Of a DNA stretch of 64,000 bases, positions 44,414 to 52,179 are shown in pieces. The DNA comes from Geomonas edaphica (GTDB lineage: Bacteria; Desulfobacterota; Desulfuromonadia; Geobacterales; Geobacteraceae), in the NCBI RefSeq assembly GCF_004917075.1, contig NZ_SSYB01000001.1, positions 434,001 through 498,000 on the forward strand. Reading direction: 5' to 3'. The notes below the pieces were generated by a model that worked only from the letters and a program-made list of their open reading frames with translations, did not search any database and had not been told where the DNA came from. A program made the translations under genes and the position numbers. The first letter of the stretch is position 1; every line of letters starts with the position of its first letter.

Positions 44414-44867
44414 CGATGTTCACTCCTTCGGGGAGCAGTGCCGGAAGGTATGCCCGCCCTTGCAGATTGCGCATGTGTCCCCACGTCTCCACAACCAGCC
44501 GCTCCGACACGAGTTTCATCTCTCTGCGCCCAGGGTTGCGAGCCCGGCGCGAGAGCGCCTTTCGGTAGTCGTCGTGGTAAGAGCCGAGGAGCACCTTGAG
44601 ATCCGGGTGAACGAGTCCGTTCCAAGCAACCGCGAAAACGACGCCGGTGGGAGACACGTATTCCCTGATTGCTGTTTTGGTCGTTCCTGATGCCATTTGC
44701 TGCACCTTGAAACGCGCGCTGCTGAGTGACTTTTGGGATACAGCCGACAACGCTTTTTTGTCCTTTGCGATCGTGTCGGCCGGCTCACCGAGTGTGGCTT
44801 CTGCCAGGCCGTGACAGAAGCAGATGGCGGCCGCAAGGCAGAGCGGCATGAGGCAACGCATGTTCAT
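44400..44867 (-). CDS. Exported DUF2844 family protein
   Basis: The 155-residue product starts at ATG 44867 behind AAGGGGG. It has a signal peptide (about 1-24), then the DUF2844 pattern: an ATLGEPADTI opening, IREYVSPTGVVFAVAWNGLVHPDL, LLGSY and a C-terminal GRAYLPALLPEGVNIDEIR. DUF2844 has no known function; it is usually encoded just before a DUF3443 protein, as here. The pair is best known from Burkholderiales, so its presence in this background may reflect transfer, although the base composition looks native. Confidence 0.82.
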   Translation of the reverse strand: MNMRCLMPLCLAAAICFCHGLAEATLGEPADTIAKDKKALSAVSQKSLSSARFKVQQMASGTTKTAIREYVSPTGVVFAVAWNGLVHPDLKVLLGSYHDDYRKALSRRARNPGRREMKLVSERLVVETWGHMRNLQGRAYLPALLPEGVNIDEIR

Positions 44868-45014
44868 GATTTCCCCCTTCATGTCGTGGAAATTCCTTCC
44901 TGACGCAAACAAGGGGGGATTCTACCATGCGCGGGTGAGGTTTGTTGGAATGTATTAATTTTTTGTAGACAGAAGGTGGGAAATGCAGAACGCCAAGGAG
45001 GCGGGACAAATAAA

Positions 45015-45049
45015 GAGCCGCCCCTTGGTGAAGTGGGGCGGCTCGTGTT
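45015..45049 (-). terminator. Intrinsic terminator of the ompH/skp gene
   Basis: GAGCCGCCCC (45015-45024) pairs with GGGGCGGCTC (45035-45044). On the minus strand the stem is followed by TTTATTTG. Confidence 0.8.
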
Positions 45050-45067
45050 TCTCGCGTGAAATGCGGG

Positions 45068-45688
45068 TTACTTGGACTTAGCCATGAAAGCTATGATCTC
45101 GTCAGTGAGGTCCTTCGGTTTCACCTTGTCGTCGAGGAAGAGCACGGCTTTCTCCTCGGCAACGAGAAGGTACCCGTTCGCTTTGGCGTAGTCGGATGCC
45201 GCTTTCTTGAGGACCCCGCCGACCTCTTTGGTCAGCCTGTCCTGCAGTTTGGTCACCTCGAGCTCGCTGGCGCGCACCGTTTTCTGGTACTCGTCGACTT
45301 TCTTCTCGAACTCCTTCCCTTTGGCGGCACGCTCTTTCGGAGTCATGCTGGGAAGCTTCGCCTGGATGGCTTCTTTCTGCTTCTCCAACTGCTTTTGTTG
45401 CGACTCAATCTTCTTGCGGAGCTTCTCGGACTTCGCCTTCAAAGTGTTGGTGGCGGCCTTTCCCTCTGCACTTTCCTCAGCGATCTTGCTCATGTCCACG
45501 AAGCCGATTTTGATTGCTGCCGGAGTGGCATCGACAGACGCTGCGGGAGCGGCAGGAGCGACGGCGGCCGGAGCGGCAGATGTTGCAGCGGGCTTTGCCG
45601 CTTCAGGTGCGGACTCTGCGGCGAAACCATGGGCGGCGACAAGCGAGCTGAGGGCGGAGCCGATGAGTAACGTTGCGAACCTGTTCAT
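45068..45688 (-). CDS. Skp/OmpH-like periplasmic chaperone
   Basis: The 206-residue protein has a signal peptide (about 1-23), an unusual Ala/Pro-rich linker (about 24-60) and an OmpH/Skp domain: KIGFVDMSKIAEESAEGKAA then a long charged coiled coil (EKLRKKIESQQKQLEKQKEAI) and a C-terminal YLLVAEEKAVLFLDD strand pair. Skp proteins escort unfolded outer-membrane proteins through the periplasm. There is no bamA or lpxD next to it, so this is a stand-alone paralogue, perhaps serving particular clients. A clear terminator follows. Confidence 0.85.
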   Translation of the reverse strand: MNRFATLLIGSALSSLVAAHGFAAESAPEAAKPAATSAAPAAVAPAAPAASVDATPAAIKIGFVDMSKIAEESAEGKAATNTLKAKSEKLRKKIESQQKQLEKQKEAIQAKLPSMTPKERAAKGKEFEKKVDEYQKTVRASELEVTKLQDRLTKEVGGVLKKAASDYAKANGYLLVAEEKAVLFLDDKVKPKDLTDEIIAFMAKSK

Positions 45689-45891
45689 GTAATCGTCCTT
45701 TTGTCTGTGTAGTGGTGACTGCGAAGGGAGAGCATAGAACCTTTATGGCTGTTTGGCAATTAAAAGAAACGCTCTCCTTCTGCGTGAAAAGGCTCTTGAA
45801 ACCGTGAAAACAGCAGCCCCGTGCGCAGATAAACGCTGTTGACTCGTATACGGCACGCTGATAGGATGCCTCCACTCAAGAGGAGCGATCC

Positions 45892-46182
45892 ATGACCGAT
45901 ATACTACAGAAGCTGCAGTCGGCGATCGAAAGTCAGAGTGCAGAGAAGGCGCTGTTGCAGGAGGCCCTGCTGGAGATCCGCGAACTGAGAGAGCAAAGGG
46001 ATGCCCTCGAGGAGATCCTCATAGTGCTTGCCCGCACCAAGCTTCCCTGGGACGACGAAGAGGACCCCGCCGAGACCCTGCCGCACTTCAAGGAACGGTA
46101 CCTGAACGCGATGCACGAAGCGTCCAGGCTGCTCGGTCTCGACGTGCGCAGCACCATCACCAGGACCGAACCCAAGACCTGA
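45892..46182 (+). CDS. Small coiled-coil protein of unknown function
   Basis: The 96-residue product starts at ATG 45892 after AAGAGGAGCG. Residues 1-50 are predicted coiled coil (AIESQSAEKALLQEALLEIRELREQRDALEEIL), and the C-terminal half is acidic (PWDDEEDPAETLPHF). No family was recognised. It leads a run of four co-directional genes that ends in a YhaV-like toxin. Confidence 0.55.
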   Translation: MTDILQKLQSAIESQSAEKALLQEALLEIRELREQRDALEEILIVLARTKLPWDDEEDPAETLPHFKERYLNAMHEASRLLGLDVRSTITRTEPKT

Positions 46183-46188
46183 TTGACA

Positions 46189-46236
46189 TTCCCTCTCCCC
46201 CCAGGAGAGGGTGGCCGAAGGCCGGGTGAGGGCGTC
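46189..46236. repeat. Dispersed palindromic repeat, family B
   Basis: CCCTCTCCCCCCAGGAGAGGG, then TGGCCGAAGGCC and GGGTGAGGGCGTCGACAG. The tail matches the copy at 28587-28626 (GGGTGAGGGCGTCGGCAG). Confidence 0.7.
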
Positions 46237-46282
46237 GACAGCTGCAATTTCTAACCTGAAACCAGATGCACGTGGAGCAGAC

Positions 46283-46549
46283 ATGCCTAAAGAGATCATG
46301 GAGTGGGGCTACATCGGCGTCTTTTTCCTGCTGCCCGGGCTTATCGGTGCCTGGGTCGCCTACACCAAGGGGAGAAATCCCCTCATGTGGTTCCTGCTTA
46401 ACTTCTGCTTCCCCCCCACCGTGATGGTCACCATCTTCCAGCGCCCGCTGCGCCCGGTGGATGGACACTATCGCCAGTGCCCGAAATGCCGCGAGTTCTC
46501 CAAATGGCGGGAGACCTCGTGCCGTTTCTGCGGCACCGAGCTTTCCTGA
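46283..46549 (+). CDS. Small membrane protein with C-terminal zinc ribbon
   Basis: The 88-residue product starts at ATG 46283 after TGGAGC. There are two hydrophobic segments (about 8-30, MEWGYIGVFFLLPGLIGAWVAY, and 36-54). They are followed by a cytoplasmic zinc-ribbon-like tail with CPKC and CRFC pairs (QCPKCREFSKWRETSCRFCGTEL). It may tether a complex to the membrane. The family is not recognised. The next gene begins 7 bp after its stop. Confidence 0.6.
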   Translation: MPKEIMEWGYIGVFFLLPGLIGAWVAYTKGRNPLMWFLLNFCFPPTVMVTIFQRPLRPVDGHYRQCPKCREFSKWRETSCRFCGTELS

Positions 46550-46556
46550 GTTCCAC

Positions 46557-47423
46557 ATGCTTTTCTGGAAACAGCCTGATTTCGCCCAGTTGCTCCGCGA
46601 ACTGGGGGCCTTCACCCGCCGGGACGTCACCCAAGGGCTGAAGCTTGCCCGGTATCGTAAGGCGGCGCATTCCCTGCTCAAGAAGGACCCGGTCTCGGCG
46701 CATGCCCTCCTCGGCATGGTGGCCTGTCTCGAACACAACCTCGAGGCGATGACTGCCGAATACGCCCAGGCTATCGAGCTTTCCCCGTCCCACCTGGGGC
46801 TCATGTATTACGCCTTCTCCCTCGAAACCTCCTGCCTCTGGAACGAGTCCGCCAAGTACACCCTGCTCGCGCTCGACCGTGCGCCGAAAGACCAGAAGCT
46901 TCTGAACGCGGCGATCGGCATCGCCCCGCTCACCGGCCGCTTCTCCCTGTTGAACAAGCTCCTCTCCCAGTGGCAGGAAAGCCATGAGGGGGTGCACCAC
47001 CCTAGGCAGGGTGACTTCGAGAAGGTGACGGCGATACTAGCCGCCCAAGGACTCGCCGAGCAGGATCTCAAGGTCGTTTTGGCTTCGATAGGCACCGCCT
47101 TTTCCGAGACCGACGTGATCCTGTCCAGTTACCGTTACGAACTGGTCACCGGCAGGGCTTCCTCCTTCATCCATTATCGATTCGTGCTTCCGGACAACCT
47201 GGTCGCCACCTATTACGAGGACCTGATCTCCGAGAGGCTCGCGAACGTTGCTTGTCATCCCCGCATTTTCGATGTCTTCTCCTTCTCCGTCGAGAACGGG
47301 ACCATATACGAGCTCTATGACTACATGGAGCGTGAGCTGGCAGGCAGCGCCGACAACATCAAGGTGCCGGACCCGGACAAGATGAAGCTGATCGAGGAAC
47401 TGGTGCGGGGCGTGGAGGTCTGA
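46557..47423 (+). CDS. Tetratricopeptide-like protein of unknown function
   Basis: The 288-residue product has helical repeats in its first half (about 20-140, e.g. RYRKAAHSLLKKDPVSAHALLGMVACL and YAQAIELSPSHLGLMYYAFSLE), suggestive of TPR or similar repeats. The second half (about 150-285) is a mixed domain I do not recognise. ATG 46557 was taken as the start because it lies 7 bp after the previous stop; there is no strong Shine-Dalgarno, so it is probably translationally coupled. Its stop lies 2 bp before the toxin-like gene. Confidence 0.55.
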   Translation: MLFWKQPDFAQLLRELGAFTRRDVTQGLKLARYRKAAHSLLKKDPVSAHALLGMVACLEHNLEAMTAEYAQAIELSPSHLGLMYYAFSLETSCLWNESAKYTLLALDRAPKDQKLLNAAIGIAPLTGRFSLLNKLLSQWQESHEGVHHPRQGDFEKVTAILAAQGLAEQDLKVVLASIGTAFSETDVILSSYRYELVTGRASSFIHYRFVLPDNLVATYYEDLISERLANVACHPRIFDVFSFSVENGTIYELYDYMERELAGSADNIKVPDPDKMKLIEELVRGVEV

Positions 47424-47425
47424 TC

Positions 47426-47812
47426 ATGGTGAGTAATGAATCGCGCATCCGGTTTCACGCCGCGTTCGAGCAGGTGCTCGATGAGCTGATAAACGTGGTC
47501 GCGAAGGAGCGGGAGAGGAACCCGCAGACGTACATGAATTCGCCGCAGGCGAAGCTTCTGGCGCGGGTCTATCGGGCGATCAAGGACGAGATACCGGCGG
47601 ACCCGCAGCACGCCTCATATTACCAGGGTGAGGCGGAGGGACATGCCTACCGGCAGTGGCGCAGGGCGAAGCCGACCAAGGAGCACCGGCTCTTCTTCAA
47701 GTGGGACAAGGAGACCAACGCGATCATCTACGCCTGGCTGAACAGCGAGGTGAGCCTCACCAAGTACAAGAGCCACATGGATGCGTACCGGGCGTTCAGG
47801 AGCAAGGCATAG
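47426..47812 (+). CDS. YhaV-family RNase toxin-like protein
   Basis: The 128-residue product resembles the YhaV (RelE-like) toxin along its length. It has FEQVLDELINVVAKERERNPQTY, AKLLARVYRAIKDEIPADP, the RLFFKWDKETNAIIYAWLNSE strand region and TKYKSHMDAYRAFRSKA at the C-terminus, corresponding to YhaV's RLFFRYSEKEKVIILAWMNDE and KTDAYTVFSKM. Known YhaV toxins cleave mRNA and are restrained by the AbrB-like antitoxin PrlF. No PrlF-like gene lies beside it. It starts 2 bp after the TPR-like gene, with GGAGG upstream. Confidence 0.75.
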   Translation: MVSNESRIRFHAAFEQVLDELINVVAKERERNPQTYMNSPQAKLLARVYRAIKDEIPADPQHASYYQGEAEGHAYRQWRRAKPTKEHRLFFKWDKETNAIIYAWLNSEVSLTKYKSHMDAYRAFRSKA

Positions 47813-47828
47813 ATGCCGGAGGGTGACC

Positions 47829-47937
47829 TCCCCCTCCCTTGACGGGAGGGGGCTGGGGGGTGGGTGAAGCTGCAATCTGCACCTTTGATGGCCTTTACCC
47901 CCACCCCCTGACCCCCTCCCGCGAGGGGAGGGGGAGG
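47829..47937. repeat. Dispersed GC-rich palindromic repeat, family A
   Basis: CCCCCTCCC then GGGAGGGGGCTGGGGGGTGGG, core TGAAGCTGCAATCTGC, then CCCCCACCCCCTG and CCCCTCCCGCGAGGGGAGGGG. It shares order and core with 19845-19953 and lies between the toxin-like gene and the convergent lipid cluster. Confidence 0.75.
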
Positions 47938-47957
47938 GTTAGGTATGGGACTTTTTG

Positions 47958-48647
47958 TCACGGCCTCTCACACGCCAGCGCGGCGCAGTAGCCGGGACCG
48001 GCATCGAGATCGACGATGCTCCATCTTTCGACCTCTCTCGGATCCCCGCGATGCGCCAGCATGGCCGGCTGTTCGCCTGGAAGAAGCGAAACGTCGAAGC
48101 CGGTGGAGGGCTGCGAAAAGCCGCTTCCAGTCCCCTTCATGTACGCTTCCTTCCTGGTCCAGCAGCGGTAGAAGGCCTCCAACTGCTCCGCGGGATCCAG
48201 CCCGAAAAGCTCCTCTTTCTCCCGCAAAGAAAAATAGCGCTCCGCCATGGGGCGAAACGCCAGATCCTCCCTGATCTCTTCCAGGTCGACGCCGATCTCG
48301 CAGCCGCGAGTTGCCGCTAAAAGCAGCATCCCGCCTGAGTGCGAAACGTTGAAGCGCCGCCCGTCTTGAAGCTCATCCTCACCGCGCAGAAAAGGCTTGC
48401 CGAACTCCCCTTCAGAGAACTCGACTTCACGCGGCTCCACGCGCAGAAGCCCCGCGAGCACTTCCCGAACCAGTCCTCGTCCCACCAGGAACTCGTCACG
48501 CTTTTTCGCGTCCAGGAGCCTCGCACCGCGGCGCAGCTCCGCATCGGACAGAAAGCTTTCCAGACGCGCCCGCTCGGCCGCCGTGCGATCGAGGGAAAGA
48601 AGACCGTAGCGTACCGCCGCGTCTTCCAGTCCCGCTACCGCTCTCAC
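47958..48647 (-). CDS. Sfp-type 4'-phosphopantetheinyl transferase
   Basis: The 229-residue enzyme attaches the phosphopantetheine arm of CoA to carrier-protein serines. The Sfp motifs are visible: GKPFL, RFNVSHSGGMLLLAA, GVDLEEIRE (Mg2+ binding) and FYRCWTRKEAYMKGTG. The start is GTG 48647, which overlaps the oleD stop as GTGA; longer frames upstream were rejected because they run through oleD. Lying at the end of the Pfa/Ole gene run, it is the likely activator of the tandem ACPs of the PfaA-like synthase, i.e. the counterpart of PfaE. Confidence 0.92.
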   Translation of the reverse strand: MRAVAGLEDAAVRYGLLSLDRTAAERARLESFLSDAELRRGARLLDAKKRDEFLVGRGLVREVLAGLLRVEPREVEFSEGEFGKPFLRGEDELQDGRRFNVSHSGGMLLLAATRGCEIGVDLEEIREDLAFRPMAERYFSLREKEELFGLDPAEQLEAFYRCWTRKEAYMKGTGSGFSQPSTGFDVSLLPGEQPAMLAHRGDPREVERWSIVDLDAGPGYCAALACERP

Positions 48648-49636
48648 CGTCCGCTCCCGAAGGAGCGGCGCAGAAGTTCCATCCCCTCGTCGATGCTGAC
48701 GCGTGGGACGTAGCCCAGATCCCTGCGTGCGGCGGAGATGTCGAACCAGTGCGCGGTGGCGAGTTCCTTCGCGACGAACCGGGTCATGGGTGGTTCCCCT
48801 GAGAGCTTGAGGTTTTTCCAGAGGTACTCGCAGACGACACCCGCCGCGTAGGCCACGGCGGAAGGTATGGTGCGGGTCACCGGGGGAACGCCTGCGGCGC
48901 CAAGGATGCGGTTCACCATGTCCCAAAGCGGGATCGGTTCGCCGTTGGAGATGAAATAGGCCTTTCCTGAGAGGGGAGCGCCGGGGGCGAGACGGTCGGC
49001 CGCGTTTAAGTGCGCCTCGGCTGCGTTCTCAACGAAGACGGTATCGACCAGGCAGGGCCTCTTGCCGATGCGCCGGAGGGCACCCGCGCGCCCCTTGGCA
49101 ACGATGCGGGGCACAAGGTGGTTGTCGCCGGGGCCCCAGATCAGGTGCGGGCGCAAAGAGACGGTCGCGAGTTCGGGGGAGTTGGCGGCGAGCACGGCCT
49201 TCTCGGCGAGCGCCTTGGTCTGAGGGTAGGGTGCCTCGAAGTGGGCGGGGTAGGGTAGCGCTTCGTCCGCGCTCTCGACGTCCGAGCCGTCGAAGACCAC
49301 GCTTGGCGAGCTGGTGTAGACGAGGCGCCTTATGCCCAGGGCGCGGCAGGCGGCGATGACGTTCTCAGTCCCGGTCACATTGGCGCGGAAATATTCCTCG
49401 AAATCACCCCAGATCCCGGCCTTGGCTGCGACGTGGAAGACGTTGTCGCATCCGGCGGCGGCCTGCAAAACGGCCTGCGCGTCGGCCAAATCGCCGTGAC
49501 GCTGCTCGACGCCCAGTGCGGCAAGCTCAGGATAGTCGCTGCGCGAAAAGCTGACCACCTCGTCGCCACGGGCGCGTAGTTGCCGAACGATGGCCGAGCC
49601 GAGAAACCCGCCTCCGCCGGTGACTAATGCGCGCAT
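48644..49636 (-). CDS. oleD: OleD, NAD(P)H-dependent 2-alkyl-3-ketoacid reductase
   Basis: The 330-residue protein is a short-chain dehydrogenase of the 3-beta-HSD/epimerase type, with an N-terminal MRALVTGGGGFLGSAIVRQL nucleotide-binding loop and the catalytic Ser/Tyr-x-x-x-Lys in VYTSSPSVVFDG and YPQTKALAEK. In Ole pathways OleD reduces the beta-ketoacid produced by OleA to a beta-hydroxy acid. The order oleA-oleB-oleC-oleD identifies it more firmly than the fold alone. It overlaps oleC by 13 bp and the phosphopantetheinyl transferase gene by 4 bp. Confidence 0.9.
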   Translation of the reverse strand: MRALVTGGGGFLGSAIVRQLRARGDEVVSFSRSDYPELAALGVEQRHGDLADAQAVLQAAAGCDNVFHVAAKAGIWGDFEEYFRANVTGTENVIAACRALGIRRLVYTSSPSVVFDGSDVESADEALPYPAHFEAPYPQTKALAEKAVLAANSPELATVSLRPHLIWGPGDNHLVPRIVAKGRAGALRRIGKRPCLVDTVFVENAAEAHLNAADRLAPGAPLSGKAYFISNGEPIPLWDMVNRILGAAGVPPVTRTIPSAVAYAAGVVCEYLWKNLKLSGEPPMTRFVAKELATAHWFDISAARRDLGYVPRVSIDEGMELLRRSFGSGR

Positions 49637-51273
49637 TTAAGCCTCAAAGCGGCCCAGACCGCGAGCTTCTCGCGGAAGATCTTCGCGTTGTGTCGGATGT
49701 CCACCGGAAAGGCGGGGTGGAAGAGGAAGGTGTCGATGGAGCTCGTGTGGATGTGTTCCTGCGCAAGCTCAGCGAGCTCTTTGCGCACCTTTTCCTGGTC
49801 GACCTGGAGCCCTTTCTCAAGTTCGATACAGATGACCGGACGCTGGCTGCCGGGCTCGCCCACGCCGACGAGCGCGCTCCTGAAGACGGCCGGGTGCGTG
49901 TTGAAGACTGCCTCGCAAGGGATGGTGTAGATGGGGCCGGTTTCGGTCTCGACGCGGTGCGCCTTGCGGCCGCAGAACCAGACGCGTCCCTCCTCGTCCA
50001 TTCCACCCAGATCCCCCATGCGGTGGAAGAAGGAATCCGTGGCCGGGTCGGCGATCTTAGAGATGTGGTCCGATTCCGGGCGGTTGTAGTAGCCGCGCGT
50101 CACCTGTTCGCCCTGCACGACGATCTCACCTATCGTCCCGGTCGGCACGCGCAGCGATTCGTCCCAGCCGCAGATCGGGTTGTCGGTGATCTGAACGATC
50201 TCGAGGCGGATACCCTCCACCGGACGTCCCACGCAGACCCCGCCCCCCGCATCTGTGATCTGGCGCGTCTCCTCCAGGATCTCCCTGCTGCCGATAGAGC
50301 AGACCGGGAGCGCCTCGGTGGCGCCGTAGGGGGTGAAGACCTGGACGCCGGGGTTCAGCATGCTGGTGAAGCGCTCGAGTACCGAGGCGGGAACCGGCGC
50401 GCCTGCAGAGATGGCGCGGCGCAGGGTCGGCAGCTTCACCCCGTGCTCGACGCCGTAGCGTCCAACGCGGTTGATGAGGGCCGGGGAGCCGAACATGGTG
50501 GTCACGCCGTACTCGTTGATCGGTCCCACGATCTTTCTGGGATTGACGGAACCGGGGCGGGTGAAGTCCATCTCCGGGATCACCGCGGTCATGCCGAGTG
50601 CTGGGGCGAAGAGGGCGAAGAGGGGGAAGGTCGGCAGGTCGATCTCTCCCGGCTCTATGCCGTAGACCTGTTTGAGCGCCTGCACCTGCGCGGCGAAGTT
50701 ACCGTGGCTGTAGACGGCCCCCTTGGGTACGCCGGTGCTGCCGCTCGTGAAGAGGATCGCGGCGACGTCCTCCTTCATGGTAGGCGCCAGGGTGAAGGGG
50801 GAATCGTCCTTTTGTCCCTCGATGATGGCGGCGAGCGTGGTCCCCTCCCAGAAGAGGCGCGGCCCGACGGTGATGCAGGTGCGGATGGTTTCCTTGCCCC
50901 AGGAGAAGAGCTTGCGGGCAATATGCGCCTTTGGGATGCCGATGAAGGCGTGCGGCTGCGCCTCGGCGAAGCACTGCTTGAGGTTCTTGATTCCGAGGCC
51001 CGGGTCGATGAGCACCGGCACCGCGCCGACCTTGAAGAGAGCGAAGGTGAGGGCGAAAAACTCAGGGCTTGGCGTCACCATGAGCGCGGTGCGTACGCCG
51101 CGGCAGATGCCGTTTTCGAGCAGACCGCGCGCGATACGGTCGCTCAACCGGTTCAGCTCCGAGAAGGAAAGGCTGCGCTTTCCCTTCGGGAAGATGATCG
51201 CCCTGGTGTCGGGCTGGCGGCGAGCCATCTCCGGCAGGTGTGCGGCGATATTGACGAGTTCGGTCTCTGCCAT
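49624..51273 (-). CDS. oleC: OleC, beta-lactone synthetase (AMP-dependent ligase family)
   Basis: The 549-residue enzyme belongs to the acyl-adenylating superfamily. Motifs are LFTSGSTGVPKGAVYSHGNF (ATP binding, near residue 173), PYGATEALPVC, and the C-terminal domain with GDLGGMDEEGRVWFCGRKAHRV. In Ole pathways OleC uses ATP to convert the beta-hydroxy acid from OleD into a cis-beta-lactone, rather than making a CoA ester. It starts at ATG 51273, with GGAGAG upstream, 21 bp after oleB, and overlaps oleD by 13 bp. Confidence 0.9.
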   Translation of the reverse strand: MAETELVNIAAHLPEMARRQPDTRAIIFPKGKRSLSFSELNRLSDRIARGLLENGICRGVRTALMVTPSPEFFALTFALFKVGAVPVLIDPGLGIKNLKQCFAEAQPHAFIGIPKAHIARKLFSWGKETIRTCITVGPRLFWEGTTLAAIIEGQKDDSPFTLAPTMKEDVAAILFTSGSTGVPKGAVYSHGNFAAQVQALKQVYGIEPGEIDLPTFPLFALFAPALGMTAVIPEMDFTRPGSVNPRKIVGPINEYGVTTMFGSPALINRVGRYGVEHGVKLPTLRRAISAGAPVPASVLERFTSMLNPGVQVFTPYGATEALPVCSIGSREILEETRQITDAGGGVCVGRPVEGIRLEIVQITDNPICGWDESLRVPTGTIGEIVVQGEQVTRGYYNRPESDHISKIADPATDSFFHRMGDLGGMDEEGRVWFCGRKAHRVETETGPIYTIPCEAVFNTHPAVFRSALVGVGEPGSQRPVICIELEKGLQVDQEKVRKELAELAQEHIHTSSIDTFLFHPAFPVDIRHNAKIFREKLAVWAALRLKCAH

Positions 51274-51294
51274 GGTCTCAGGTGCTCTCCGGGA

Positions 51295-52179
51295 TCAGGT
51301 GCGTTTCAGGAAGTCAGTGATGAGCGGCACCACCTCGTCCTTCATGTCTTCGAGGATGTAGTGTCCGGCGTCGGGGTAGCTGTGTACCTCGGCTTTCGGG
51401 AAACGGCGCTTCCATTCGGCGAGGAAGGTGGTGTCGAAGACGAAATCGAGCTCCCCCCAGAAGATCGCCATCGGGACATCGGCGAAGCGCGGCAGGCCGT
51501 CCGCGATCTCGCTTACGAGCGCGTAGTTGCGGTCGCCGGGTGCGAGCGGGATGTCCTGCACGAAGCGCAGCGTCGCGATGCGGTTCGCCCAGGAGTCGTA
51601 CGGCGCGCGGTACGCCTGCATCAGCTCGTTCGACATCGGGTTCTTCTTGCACCCGACGATGGAGGCACCGACGCTGAAGGCGTTGAAACCGCGTACGAGC
51701 AGGGTTCCGAGCATGGTGTCGCGGCAGATCTTGAGCCCGAGCGGGAAGGTCTTCTCTTTGGGGAGATGGAAGGCCGCCGTGTTGAGGATGACGATGCGGC
51801 CGATGCGCTCCGGGTGGCGGCTCGCGTAACCCATGCCGATCATCCCGCCCCAGTCGTGCACCACAAGGTTGATCTTCCCCTCGAGGTTGAGGGAGTCGAT
51901 CAGGCGCTCGAGGTCATCGATGCGGCGCGCGAGTGTGTAGTCGTAGCGGTCGTCACCGGGCTTCTCCGAGAAGCCGCAGCCGATGTGGTCCGGAACGATG
52001 CAGCGGTAGCGGTCCCTGAGCGCGAGCACGAGGTTTCGGTAATAGAAGGACCACGACGGGTTGCCGTGCACCATGACCACCGGCTCGCCGGTACCCTCGT
52101 CGAGGTAGTGGTAGGAGAGTCCGTCGAGGTTGAGGGTGCGGCCGGTGAAGGGGTAGTGCTTGCTCACTTCGTCTCTCAC
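51295..52179 (-). CDS. oleB: OleB, beta-lactone decarboxylase (alpha/beta hydrolase)
   Basis: The 294-residue protein is an alpha/beta hydrolase of the haloalkane-dehalogenase type. The oxyanion motif VMVHGNPSWSFYYRN and the nucleophile Asp in LVVHDWGGMIGMGYASRHP (near residue 109) are clear; the C-terminal His is in YPDAGHYILED. OleB expels CO2 from the beta-lactone to give the internal olefin. It overlaps oleA by 4 bp, which suggests translational coupling. Confidence 0.9.
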   Translation of the reverse strand: MRDEVSKHYPFTGRTLNLDGLSYHYLDEGTGEPVVMVHGNPSWSFYYRNLVLALRDRYRCIVPDHIGCGFSEKPGDDRYDYTLARRIDDLERLIDSLNLEGKINLVVHDWGGMIGMGYASRHPERIGRIVILNTAAFHLPKEKTFPLGLKICRDTMLGTLLVRGFNAFSVGASIVGCKKNPMSNELMQAYRAPYDSWANRIATLRFVQDIPLAPGDRNYALVSEIADGLPRFADVPMAIFWGELDFVFDTTFLAEWKRRFPKAEVHSYPDAGHYILEDMKDEVVPLITDFLKRT

